Source: Nitrosomonas sp. PY1 (GTDB lineage Bacteria > Pseudomonadota > Gammaproteobacteria > Burkholderiales > Nitrosomonadaceae). From it: a stretch of DNA of 64,000 nucleotides. Location: positions 1,004,121 to 1,068,120 of the forward strand of contig NZ_BQXC01000001.1 of the NCBI RefSeq assembly GCF_022836435.1. Direction: 5' to 3'. Below are positions 53,750 to 61,100 of this stretch, piece by piece. The notes under the pieces are model-generated. The model saw nothing but the letters and a program-made list of their open reading frames with translations, made no database searches and was not told the DNA's origin. Positions within the stretch are counted from its first letter, which is position 1, and each line of letters opens with the position of its first letter. Position numbers and translations under genes: made by a program.

Positions 53750-55290
53750 TGATGCAATCTTCCTTAGTCGACTTTGAAGCCAATTACGACTCTGCAAGAT
53801 TTCCAGAGCCAAGGCCATTCCAGAATATGGCTCACGATAAGTTGCGTCAAGGTGCTCGTGATGGTCATAGATGCCAAATGATAATGGCGGCGACAGGAAG
53901 CGGAAAAACATATCTTGGCATGCGCATAATTCACGAAGCATTACTCCGAGGTAAGAACGCAATGTTCGTGTGTGACCGGACAACGCTTATTAACCAGACT
54001 TCAGATGTTGCTGATCAATATGGACTGGGTGCTCATTCGATTATACAAGCAGGCCATTGGCGTTACGATCTACGGCAAAGATTTCAAATTGCCAGTGTTC
54101 AGACATTAGCGCGCAGGTCATGGCCTGATTCTGACGTAATCGTGATAGACGAAGCACACTCATTATACTCAGCTTGGACAGAACATATTCAAACATGCAG
54201 GGCAAATGTAATAGGTCTGAGCGCAACACCATTTAGCAAAGGACTTGGAAGGTTGTTCACTAACCTGATCAATGCTGCAACCATGCATGATCTTACGCAA
54301 TCTGGTGTTCTTGTGCCGATGAGAATTTTTTCTTGCACAAAAATCAATATGGTTGGCGCAGAAACGTCCGGCGGAGAATGGACTGACCGTGCATCTGAAG
54401 AGCGAGGAATGGAGATCATAGGTGACGTTGTGATCGAGTGGATAAAACACGCCGAGAACCGAAAAACAATTGTTTTCGGAGCGACAATTCATCATTGCGA
54501 AGAGATGTGCAGGCAGTTTAATGAGTCTGGAATTATGGCAGCAACATTCACATCAAAAACAACAGAATCTCAACGTAAGGAATTGCTTGAAGAATATTCT
54601 AAGCCAGACAGTATGCTTAAGGTGCTTATATCTGTTGAGGCGCTTGCAAAAGGATTTGATGTTAGAGACGTTGGGTGCGTGTGTGATTGCAGACCGCTTC
54701 GCAAGTCACTATCAACCGCCATTCAAATGTGGGGGAGAGGTTTAAGATCGTCACCAGACACCGGAAAAACAGATTGCATATTGCTTGATTTTAGCGGAAA
54801 CATTGTCAGGTTCGCAGATGATTTCTCGGATATTTATCATAACGGATTAGATGCTCTTGATGCCGGAGAAAAACTCGACAAAGCAATCCGGCGTGATCCA
54901 GAAGAAAAAGAACCTAGCAAATGCCCATCGTGCGGATTTTCTCCATGCGGAAAGCGCTGTATATCTTGCGGACACGAACGACAACCAAAAAGCCTAGTTG
55001 AGCATATTCCCGGTGAAATGTTTGAAGTGAAAATCGGAAAACAAAAGCTAGCCGACGACAAGAAGCATTTGTGGGAACAGCTATGTACTTATACAAGATC
55101 GCACGGAAAGCCTGAGACTGCATCAGCTAGAGCTTGGTATTTGTTTCAGGAGTTTGCCGGATGCAGACCGAGTGCGCAATGGCGCTTCGAAGATCAGCCA
55201 AATGTGGCTATCAGCAGAGCAACAATGAATCACATAAACCGCAAGAAAATCGCGTATTTCAAAGGCATAAAAAAAGGAGCGCATAAATGA
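53749..55290 (+). CDS. Superfamily 2 DEAD/DEAH-box helicase
   Basis: 513 aa. Walker A 'MAATGSGKTYLGM', 'FVCDRTTLINQ', DEAH box 'VIVIDEAHS', motif III 'GLSATPFSKGLG', motif VI 'QMWGRGLRS'. A C-terminal zinc knuckle 'CPSCGFSPCGKRCISCGHE' lies at about residues 385-403. Probably the phage replication helicase, acting with the toprim protein downstream (4 bp overlap). Confidence 0.92.
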   Translation: MMQSSLVDFEANYDSARFPEPRPFQNMAHDKLRQGARDGHRCQMIMAATGSGKTYLGMRIIHEALLRGKNAMFVCDRTTLINQTSDVADQYGLGAHSIIQAGHWRYDLRQRFQIASVQTLARRSWPDSDVIVIDEAHSLYSAWTEHIQTCRANVIGLSATPFSKGLGRLFTNLINAATMHDLTQSGVLVPMRIFSCTKINMVGAETSGGEWTDRASEERGMEIIGDVVIEWIKHAENRKTIVFGATIHHCEEMCRQFNESGIMAATFTSKTTESQRKELLEEYSKPDSMLKVLISVEALAKGFDVRDVGCVCDCRPLRKSLSTAIQMWGRGLRSSPDTGKTDCILLDFSGNIVRFADDFSDIYHNGLDALDAGEKLDKAIRRDPEEKEPSKCPSCGFSPCGKRCISCGHERQPKSLVEHIPGEMFEVKIGKQKLADDKKHLWEQLCTYTRSHGKPETASARAWYLFQEFAGCRPSAQWRFEDQPNVAISRATMNHINRKKIAYFKGIKKGAHK

Positions 55291-56132
55291 ATTTTGCGCA
55301 ATTTGTGAACGCTTCTGGGTTGTTGCCAAAATCTATTATTTCAGATGGAAGAATACATCGATGCGCAACAGCCAAACACCCACATAAGAAAAATGGCGCT
55401 TACATGTTTGATGGTGCACGTGGCTTTGTATTTGATTGGTCTGAGTCTTCAGAAGCCAAGTGGTGGAACGATAAAGATTTTAGGCCGTGGGGCGATGAAG
55501 AGAAGAGGCAATGGAGGGAGAAACGCATAAGTGAGAAAAAACGAATAGCAGATGGTTATGAGAATGCATCCAAAAAGGCTATCAAAATGCTTTCTGAATG
55601 CACTCTCGGAACTCATGCGTATTTGCGATCAAAACAGCTTCCAAACGCTACAGGATTGATTTATTCGGACGGATCAATGCTTATCCCAATGAGGGATATC
55701 GACACAGATAAAGTAATCGGCGTTCAATCAATTTTCTTGAATGAAAATCAAGATGGCTTTCAAAAGAAGTTTATTTTTGGCATGAAAGCAAAACGAGCAG
55801 TTTTTAGAATTGGAATCGGAAGAAAAATAATACTTGTTGAAGGGTATGCAACAGGATTGAGCGTTTATGAAGCAGCGAAGCAAATGAATCTTAATGTTTG
55901 CGTAATTTGCTGTTTTTCATCAAACAACATTATTCATGTTGCTAAAACGCATGGCCATTTTGTAATGGCTGACAACGATAAATCAATGACCGGAGAAAAG
56001 TCAGCGATACAGACAGGATTGCCATTTTCAATGCCGGATAGTGTCGGCATGGACTGGAATGATGTACATGCCACGAGAGGATTAATGGCGGTTTGTGTGG
56101 CATTAAGTAAATTGGTTAGGAAAGTAGCTTAA
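55287..56132 (+). CDS. Toprim-domain primase-like protein
   Basis: 281 aa. N-terminal region 'GRIHRCATAKHPHKKNGAYM' resembles a degenerate zinc-binding part; the toprim core has 'IILVEGYATGLSVYEAAK' (catalytic Glu) and 'VMADNDKSMTG' (Asp-x-Asp). Likely primes phage replication. No helicase domain: that function is in the neighbouring gene. Confidence 0.88.
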   Translation: MNFAQFVNASGLLPKSIISDGRIHRCATAKHPHKKNGAYMFDGARGFVFDWSESSEAKWWNDKDFRPWGDEEKRQWREKRISEKKRIADGYENASKKAIKMLSECTLGTHAYLRSKQLPNATGLIYSDGSMLIPMRDIDTDKVIGVQSIFLNENQDGFQKKFIFGMKAKRAVFRIGIGRKIILVEGYATGLSVYEAAKQMNLNVCVICCFSSNNIIHVAKTHGHFVMADNDKSMTGEKSAIQTGLPFSMPDSVGMDWNDVHATRGLMAVCVALSKLVRKVA

Positions 56133-56398
56133 ACGTACTCCAAACGATATTGAGCGCGGCACCCGGCGGCGTGGAAAGACAGGGGAAAAAAACCGGAAGC
56201 CATGAGAGGGGGCTTAAGCAGCGACTTACGAGCAAGCGTAAAAAGGATCAAGCCGAAAGGCAGGGGCGTCTGGCCAGCGATAAATGGCAGCTTGTGTTAG
56301 TTCGGTTTTTGGGAAAATTTGGCGCGCTCGGTGGTTTAAACCAGGTTTGTTTGTAGGGGGTTGATCCTAAACCCTCTCATTAGTCGAGGTATGGGCAA
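56133..56398 (+). other. GC-rich structured intergenic element
   Basis: About 265 bp, clearly richer in G+C than the genes on both sides. ATGAGAGGG (56202-56210) is perfectly complementary to CCCTCTCAT (56372-56380), with an inner hairpin GGGTT-GATCCT-AAACCC near 56358-56374. A 68-codon frame from a TTG (56150) exists but looks incidental. Could be a non-coding RNA or leader of the following genes. Confidence 0.4.
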
Positions 56399-56587
56399 AT
56401 GAAATTTAAGGTAAGTAAGGAATTCAAAACTTCATTCGATTTGTGCATGAATCATTACGAAATCAACGGTGAAGAGCTTGAATTCGAGAAGCAAAGAGTA
56501 CGCAAAAATTTTAAAGATGCTCAAATTTGTTACTCAAGCATAGCAAAAACGATACGTGAAATTTTAAATATAGAGGAAAACACATGA
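56399..56587 (+). CDS. Hypothetical prophage protein (62 aa)
   Basis: Lys/Glu-rich helical protein ('MKFKVSKEFKTSFDLCMNHY'), not recognised. GAGGT 9 nt upstream of the ATG; overlaps the next gene by 4 bp (ATGA). Confidence 0.55.
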   Translation: MKFKVSKEFKTSFDLCMNHYEINGEELEFEKQRVRKNFKDAQICYSSIAKTIREILNIEENT

Positions 56588-56940
56588 ACACACTAGCAAA
56601 AATAGACTACACAGAAAAAGACATCAACGAACGGGAAGTAGTGTCACTGATTGAAGAAAAATTCAATCGGTTGCATAGCGAAAATCGACGTTTGATTGCT
56701 GTCAACAATCAACGAGCGGAAGAAATATCAGCGCTTCATGAAGCACTAGATGCGGCAAAGGATCGGATCGATATTTTTTCAACAGTAGAAGAAAATTACA
56801 AAAAGAGAAATCTTGATTTGCTTGGAAGAATTATTGATTTAAATAACACGGTTAATGTTTACATGATGATTGCCTTTTTATCTTTTGTTGCTGCTTTAAT
56901 AATTTTTGTTGGAAATGTAATTCTTCCATTGTTCAAATAA
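56584..56940 (+). CDS. Coiled-coil membrane protein
   Basis: 118 aa. Coiled coil over residues ~25-85 ('LHSENRRLIAVNNQRAEEI') and a C-terminal membrane helix 'YMMIAFLSFVAALIIFVGNV'. Not recognised. Abuts ninB. Confidence 0.6.
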   Translation: MNTLAKIDYTEKDINEREVVSLIEEKFNRLHSENRRLIAVNNQRAEEISALHEALDAAKDRIDIFSTVEENYKKRNLDLLGRIIDLNNTVNVYMMIAFLSFVAALIIFVGNVILPLFK

Positions 56941-57378
56941 ATGCAAAAACAGATATACATCCTGGCGCATGATGTTGCTCGAAAAAGAGCTGCTCAGGCT
57001 TGCATGCAAGCGCCTGATGGATATGTCGTCACGATCCAAGAACCTAAGAGAAGTATAGAAGAAAATAGCCTGTTGCATGCACTCATTACACAAATATCTA
57101 AAACACAAGAATGGGCAGGAAAGAAGCATGATGTTGAGACATGGAAAAGGTTATTGGTAGCAGCATGGTGCAGAGTACATGGATCTGCTGTTGAAATATT
57201 GCCAGCATTGGACGGACATGGGGTGGACATAATTCCAGTGAGAACTAGCAAGTTAACAAAGAAAGAGTGTGCAGATTTGATTGAGTATATTTTTTCATGG
57301 GGAGCAGATCAGGGTATCGAATGGAATTATGCGTTTGGTTCTGAGCATGGCGTGGCGTGGTCTAAAAAATATATTTAG
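56941..57378 (+). CDS. NinB-family recombination protein
   Basis: 145 aa. 'IYILAHDVARKRAAQACMQA', 'EPKRSIEENSLLHALITQIS' (core 'RSIEENSLLHAL') and 'VPVRTSKL'-like 'IPVRTSKLTKKECADLIEYI' match lambda NinB/Orf, a mediator that helps load annealing proteins. Follows the replication genes, as in lambda. Confidence 0.9.
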   Translation: MQKQIYILAHDVARKRAAQACMQAPDGYVVTIQEPKRSIEENSLLHALITQISKTQEWAGKKHDVETWKRLLVAAWCRVHGSAVEILPALDGHGVDIIPVRTSKLTKKECADLIEYIFSWGADQGIEWNYAFGSEHGVAWSKKYI

Positions 57379-57387
57379 GATGATAAT

Positions 57388-58134
57388 TTGAATGAGCTGG
57401 CTATTTTCGCAGGCGCTGGTGGAGGAATACTCGGCGGAAAATTGCTCGGGTGGAGAACAGTCTGCGCAGTTGAACGTAATGCCTACTGTGCACAAGTTCT
57501 TGCACAGAGACAAAACGATGGATTACTCCAACCTTTCCCGATATGGTCTGACGTTTGCAGTTTTGACGGAAAGCCGTGGAATGGAATTGTTGATGTCGTT
57601 TCTGGCGGATTTCCGTGTCAAGACATCAGCGTTGCGGGAAAAGGCGCAGGAATCGACGGTGAAAGGTCAGGAATGTGGAAACACATGGCACGCATCATCG
57701 GTGATGTTCGACCGCGATTTGTGTTCGTGGAAAACTCACCACTCCTTGTTTCAAGAGGTCTTGCAAGAATCCTTGGTGATCTTGCCTGCATGGGGTTTGA
57801 TGCGCAATGGGGAATTATGGGAGCGGTCGACGCCGGATTTTATCACAACAGGAAACGTCTATGGATTGCTGCCCAATCCAACAGCAACGGATCACAAAGG
57901 ATCAACGCCAAATCAAGTGCAGAGGCGCGTCAATCACAGTCAGCACAATGGTCTGACATTGCGAGAGTGGTTGGCGAAGTACAGCGAGGGCGGGGGGAGA
58001 ACTGTATACCCGAATCCTGGATTCTTAGAGCTGGCAATGGGCTGGCCGAAAGGGTGGACAGAACTGTCGCCATTGGAAACGGACAAGTCCCAAGTGTGGC
58101 AGCAATGGCATGGAAAATATTATCTAAATTTTAA
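57388..58134 (+). CDS. C5-cytosine DNA methyltransferase (phage type)
   Basis: 248 aa, TTG start with AGGA 7 nt upstream. 'LAIFAGAGGGILGGKLLGW' is motif I, 'GGFPCQDISVAGKGAG' motif IV with catalytic Cys, 'VFVENSP' motif VI, 'NRKRLWIAA' motif VIII and 'AIGNGQVPSVAAMAW' motif X. All core motifs are present, though the target-recognition region is short. The same DNA is read in the +1 frame by a 250-codon ORF. Probably protects phage DNA. Confidence 0.85.
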   Translation: MNELAIFAGAGGGILGGKLLGWRTVCAVERNAYCAQVLAQRQNDGLLQPFPIWSDVCSFDGKPWNGIVDVVSGGFPCQDISVAGKGAGIDGERSGMWKHMARIIGDVRPRFVFVENSPLLVSRGLARILGDLACMGFDAQWGIMGAVDAGFYHNRKRLWIAAQSNSNGSQRINAKSSAEARQSQSAQWSDIARVVGEVQRGRGENCIPESWILRAGNGLAERVDRTVAIGNGQVPSVAAMAWKILSKF

Positions 58135-58144
58135 AATATCATGA
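57392..58144 (+). CDS. Overlapping +1-frame ORF sharing the methyltransferase DNA
   Basis: 250 aa with its own ATG, overlapping the methyltransferase along almost its whole length. It has 'MSWLFSQALVEEYSAENCSG', 'FDRDLCSWKTHHSLFQEVL', 'WGLMRNGELWERST' and 'FLELAMGWPKGWTELSPL', segments I recall from annotated phage proteins in their own right. Either both frames are used or database copies reflect wrong-frame calls of this gene family. Confidence 0.5.
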   Translation: MSWLFSQALVEEYSAENCSGGEQSAQLNVMPTVHKFLHRDKTMDYSNLSRYGLTFAVLTESRGMELLMSFLADFRVKTSALREKAQESTVKGQECGNTWHASSVMFDRDLCSWKTHHSLFQEVLQESLVILPAWGLMRNGELWERSTPDFITTGNVYGLLPNPTATDHKGSTPNQVQRRVNHSQHNGLTLREWLAKYSEGGGRTVYPNPGFLELAMGWPKGWTELSPLETDKSQVWQQWHGKYYLNFKIS

Positions 58145-58158
58145 GATATATTATTTAT

Positions 58159-58446
58159 CTAAGAAACCACGATCTTGCATCCAAGTGCTTCTACGACTTT
58201 GGATATGGTATCGAATCTTGGATTGCCTCCATCTGCAAGAGACTTGTACAGGCTTGCTCTGGTAACTCCCGCTTTCTTTGCAATTTCAGTCATACCCTTT
58301 GCACGCGCAGCGGTGTTAAGCGCATGGATAAATTCAGGGACTGTTGCGTTTTCTGCAGAAATCTTCAGGAACCTGCGAATATCGTCGTCTGTTTTGAGGT
58401 GATTTGCTACGTCAAAGTCCATTATTTCTTCTTTTTTCGGTTTCAT
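58159..58446 (-). CDS. HigA-like/COG3636 antitoxin
   Basis: 95 aa. HTH 'MTEIAKKAGVTRASLYKSLA' and 'PRFDTISKVVEALGCKI' are typical of addiction-module antidotes paired with RelE-like killers. Lies 3 bp after the toxin gene on the same strand. Probably represses the shared promoter through the palindrome at 58754. Confidence 0.9.
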   Translation of the reverse strand: MKPKKEEIMDFDVANHLKTDDDIRRFLKISAENATVPEFIHALNTAARAKGMTEIAKKAGVTRASLYKSLADGGNPRFDTISKVVEALGCKIVVS

Positions 58447-58449
58447 TGC

Positions 58450-58746
58450 TTAGTCCTCTATTTTTTTCAATATTGTTTGTGCTTTTTTTATGTCTTTCGA
58501 TTGAGTGCTTTTGTTTCCTCCGCTCAGCAACAGAACAATATGTTGATTGCGGATTGTGAAATAAATACGGATGCCACCGCCAAAAAAACAGCGCAATTCA
58601 AACAAGTCTTTCGCAATAGTTTTGTGATCGCCAAGGTTTCCGGTGGAAACGCGGTCAAGACGTTCAAGCAGTCTATCGCTTGTGTCTGTGTCAAGTTCTT
58701 CGAACCAGTCTTTAAATGTTTGTGTGATTTTTATATCGTATTTCAT
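58450..58746 (-). CDS. RelE/ParE-superfamily toxin (COG3657)
   Basis: 98 aa from ATG 58746 ('MKYDIKITQTFKDWFEEL'); the longer frame would run through the operator. 'DHKTIAKDLFELRCFFGGGI' and 'IRIYFTIRNQHIVLLLSGG' with 'KSTQSKDIKKAQ' match addiction-module killer proteins of the HigB/RelE type. Toxin precedes antitoxin. Confidence 0.9.
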   Translation of the reverse strand: MKYDIKITQTFKDWFEELDTDTSDRLLERLDRVSTGNLGDHKTIAKDLFELRCFFGGGIRIYFTIRNQHIVLLLSGGNKSTQSKDIKKAQTILKKIED

Positions 58747-58752
58747 GATTAT

Positions 58753-58785
58753 ATTGTATCTTGCAAGATACAAAATATCAATAGT
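58753..58785 (-). promoter_or_regulatory. Toxin-antitoxin promoter with 20-bp palindrome
   Basis: TTGTATCTTGCAAGATACAA (58754-58773) is a perfect palindrome placed between TTGATA (-35) and TACAAT (-10) on the minus strand, with a 17 bp spacer. The ATG is 8 nt after the -10, so the transcript has almost no leader. Confidence 0.8.
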
Positions 58786-58820
58786 TATTTGAAATTTTAG
58801 TCAATTAGACATTATAAAAA

Positions 58821-59081
58821 ATGAAAGAACTACGACACTTGCAGCGTGTAAAAGAATTGCCATGCTGCCTATGTGGTGCCAGTGCACCGAGCGATGCTCA
58901 CCACATACTAGAAGGACGTATCAAGGGTAGAAGAGCGCATGATTTTTGCACGATTCCTCTCTGTAAAGATTGCCATCAGCACAATCAACGAGGAATTCAC
59001 GGCCAGCAAATTATGCTCAAAGTCATGAAGCAAAATGAACTTAATCTTTTAGGTGAAACGATTGAAAAACTATACGGATAA
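58821..59081 (+). CDS. Ref-like recombination-enhancement nuclease
   Basis: 86 aa. Zinc and HNH-like residues: 'LPCCLCGASAPSDAHHILEG' and 'CTIPLCKDCHQHNQRGIHG'. Similar to the RecA-dependent Ref nuclease of phage P1, which cuts D-loops. Starts a run of rightward genes after the toxin-antitoxin pair. Confidence 0.85.
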   Translation: MKELRHLQRVKELPCCLCGASAPSDAHHILEGRIKGRRAHDFCTIPLCKDCHQHNQRGIHGQQIMLKVMKQNELNLLGETIEKLYG

Positions 59082-59244
59082 GGACATTGATCGCGGATAT
59101 TACGAATGTCATTGCGGAAAGATAAAACTTCTGCAGGCTGGATTTGATTGTGAATTGATCAAGTGTTTAACGTGTAATGAAGATGTTGCTGAAATAAACG
59201 AGTTCTTTATTTATAAAACTGGTGCGGAGATATTAAGCAAATGA
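59053..59244 (+). CDS. Zinc-ribbon-like small protein (63 aa)
   Basis: GTG start overlapping the Ref gene. 'YYECHCGKIKLLQAG' and 'LIKCLTCNEDVAEINEF' give two Cys pairs that could bind zinc. Not recognised. Overlaps the DUF1064 start (ATGA). Confidence 0.6.
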   Translation: MKRLKNYTDKDIDRGYYECHCGKIKLLQAGFDCELIKCLTCNEDVAEINEFFIYKTGAEILSK

Positions 59245-59588
59245 GCAATAAAAGATTGTACGCACTGGGTCGACTAAAGAAAGGACAGCTTAATAAGACT
59301 GAGCAATCGTATCAGGATCATCTGGAATTGCTTATGCGTGCAGGTGAGATCCTCTGGTACAAATTCGAGGGCATGACGTTCAGGCTGGCGGATAACTTGC
59401 GATACACGCCGGATTTTATTTGCATGAATAAAAACGGTGAACTTGAAGCAGTAGAAGTAAAAAGCTGGTGGGTAGGTGATGCAAAAGCCAAAATCAAGAT
59501 GGCCAGTCAATTGTTCCCGATTAAATTTACTGCTGTCTATGCTAAGCCAAAAAAGGATGGCGGTGGTTGGAGGATGGAGGAGTTTTAA
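59241..59588 (+). CDS. DUF1064 nuclease-fold protein
   Basis: 115 aa. 'YTPDFICMNKNGELEAVEVKSWW' (core 'YTPDF' and 'EAVEVKSW') supplies the PD-(D/E)XK pattern; 'KTEQSYQDHLELL' precedes it. DUF1064 proteins are phage endonucleases related to Holliday-junction resolvases. Confidence 0.88.
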   Translation: MSNKRLYALGRLKKGQLNKTEQSYQDHLELLMRAGEILWYKFEGMTFRLADNLRYTPDFICMNKNGELEAVEVKSWWVGDAKAKIKMASQLFPIKFTAVYAKPKKDGGGWRMEEF

Positions 59589-60344
59589 ATGGTTACAGTA
59601 AACGTTTCTGTAAATGTTGATGCAGCTATAAGGTTGCTTGATATAACAAGATTGAAACAATTGCCTTTTGCCACATCGTTGGCGATCAATCGAACGGCAA
59701 ACAAAGTAAAGGACAGAGAGCGGCATGAGATAAGCGACGTGTTTGATCGACCTACACCATTCACGCTTAACTCACTATTTGTAAAACCATCGAATAAATA
59801 CAATCTAACTGCAATAGTTGGATTGAAGGATTCCGCTGTCAAGGGAAATCCTGCAAGCAAATATCTAGCAGCTCAAATAACAGGTGGAGAACGTAGGCTG
59901 AAAGGTTACGAGGTATTGCTACGAAGCGCAGGGATATTGCCAAATGGCATGTTCACTGTGCCAGGTGCTGCAGCTCTAATGGATGGTTACGGTAATATGC
60001 AAAGAGGTCAATTATCTCAAATTCTTTCATACTTTAAATCAGCGCGTATTGTAGACTCAAACTCAACCGATAAAACCAGAAGCAAGTTAAAGAGGGCAAC
60101 TAACTCTAGGAGAGGAATAGCTTACTTTGTTGGTAGGCCTGCTAACGGCAAACTGCCATTGGGAATATGGATGCGTGTGTATTCAAATTTTGGGACAGCT
60201 CTAAGGCCAGTATTGTTATTCGTAGATAGCTCTAGGTACGAGGATATCTACGATTTCAAATATGTTGCAGAGCAGACAATATCGAAAGAGTTTGATAATG
60301 AATTCAATAAAGCTTGGGTACAGGCAGAATTAACAGCAAGATAG
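59589..60344 (+). CDS. Phage structural or morphogenesis protein, tail-Z-like
   Basis: 251 aa. 'LPFATSLAINRTANKVKDRE' resembles the start of minor tail protein Z-type proteins; 'VFDRPTPFTLNSLFV' and 'KPSNKYNLTAIVG' recur in related prophage proteins. Excellent GGAGG ribosome site. The assignment to a tail role is weak because it sits before the terminase genes. Confidence 0.5.
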   Translation: MVTVNVSVNVDAAIRLLDITRLKQLPFATSLAINRTANKVKDRERHEISDVFDRPTPFTLNSLFVKPSNKYNLTAIVGLKDSAVKGNPASKYLAAQITGGERRLKGYEVLLRSAGILPNGMFTVPGAAALMDGYGNMQRGQLSQILSYFKSARIVDSNSTDKTRSKLKRATNSRRGIAYFVGRPANGKLPLGIWMRVYSNFGTALRPVLLFVDSSRYEDIYDFKYVAEQTISKEFDNEFNKAWVQAELTAR

Positions 60345-60378
60345 CGGATAAAGTCTAATGATAAATATAAAATGTTTT

Positions 60379-60432
60379 ACGGGTCCTTCCTGAACTATTA
60401 ATTGCGAGAGTAATTCGGGCCTCGATAAAATT
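60379..60432 (+). other. Putative cos site (cosQ-like motif)
   Basis: GGGTCCTTCCTGA at 60381-60393 resembles the lambda cosQ sequence (GGGTCCTTTCCGG). Next to it lies a partly symmetric stretch, TTAATTGCGAGAGTAATTCGGG, which could be the nicking region. Position immediately before the terminase small subunit is where lambda-like phages carry cos. Confidence 0.5.
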
Positions 60433-60482
60433 CTAGCTGGAATTTTTTTAAAACACCTTTACAAATAGTAATTTATGATAAT

Positions 60483-61100
60483 TTGCTTAACGGTTTTAAA
60501 AAATTGACAAAAAAGACTAAAAATTTTGACAAAAATATTGTCAGTCAATCACAGTTGGCTAAGCTGATAGGCAAGACACGTCAGCTTGTTAGCATATATG
60601 CTAAGGATGACAGACTTGTCAAATCTGATATTCCTGGGAAGTATTTAGCTAAAGAATCAATAGAAAGAATTAATCAAACAAAACATTTAAATGGACGCGC
60701 TAGAGAATGGTCAATTGCAGGTGAAAAGGCTGCAATAGATGCAAAAATTGATGGTGTTGAATACACGGATTTAAAGGACAGAGTTTCGTCCAAACAACTT
60801 AGCCTAGAAACAACTAATGCTCGCGAACTTTTTGATAACTCTAGGGCGCTTAGAGAAAAATCATTAGCATTAAGGGAAGCGGCGGAATATGAAAAATTCA
60901 TTGGTGATCTTTGTAAAAAAGAAGAGGTTGAAAGAGTTATATTTGAGCGTGGTCGACAATTTAGGGACAGCCTAATGATATTGGCTCGGCGCATTTCTCC
61001 TAATCTTGTTAATAAAAGTAATCTTGAAATTGAGGAAATTCTATCTGAAGAATTACGGAAAACATTAATTAGTTTTACTAAGTTACCTGTTATCGAATGA
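60483..61100 (+). CDS. Terminase small subunit-like protein
   Basis: 205 aa with a TTG start; other starts are possible. N-terminal winged-HTH 'SQSQLAKLIGKTRQLVSIYA', then coiled coil and 'EEVERVIFERGRQFRDSLMI' and 'SPNLVNKSNLEIEEIL' as in Nu1-like small terminases. It would recognise the adjacent cos. Overlaps terL by 4 bp. Confidence 0.8.
   Translation: MLNGFKKLTKKTKNFDKNIVSQSQLAKLIGKTRQLVSIYAKDDRLVKSDIPGKYLAKESIERINQTKHLNGRAREWSIAGEKAAIDAKIDGVEYTDLKDRVSSKQLSLETTNARELFDNSRALREKSLALREAAEYEKFIGDLCKKEEVERVIFERGRQFRDSLMILARRISPNLVNKSNLEIEEILSEELRKTLISFTKLPVIE

Noticed and set aside
56150..56356. 68-codon ORF in the GC-rich intergenic element
   Set aside because: TTG start without a ribosome site and low-complexity basic composition; the RNA-like pairing explains the region better. 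Kept as an alternative only.
58141..58800. 219-codon plus-strand ORF over the toxin-antitoxin pair
   Set aside because: Antisense to two clear family members with a promoter and operator; Cys/Phe-rich composition typical of shadow frames.
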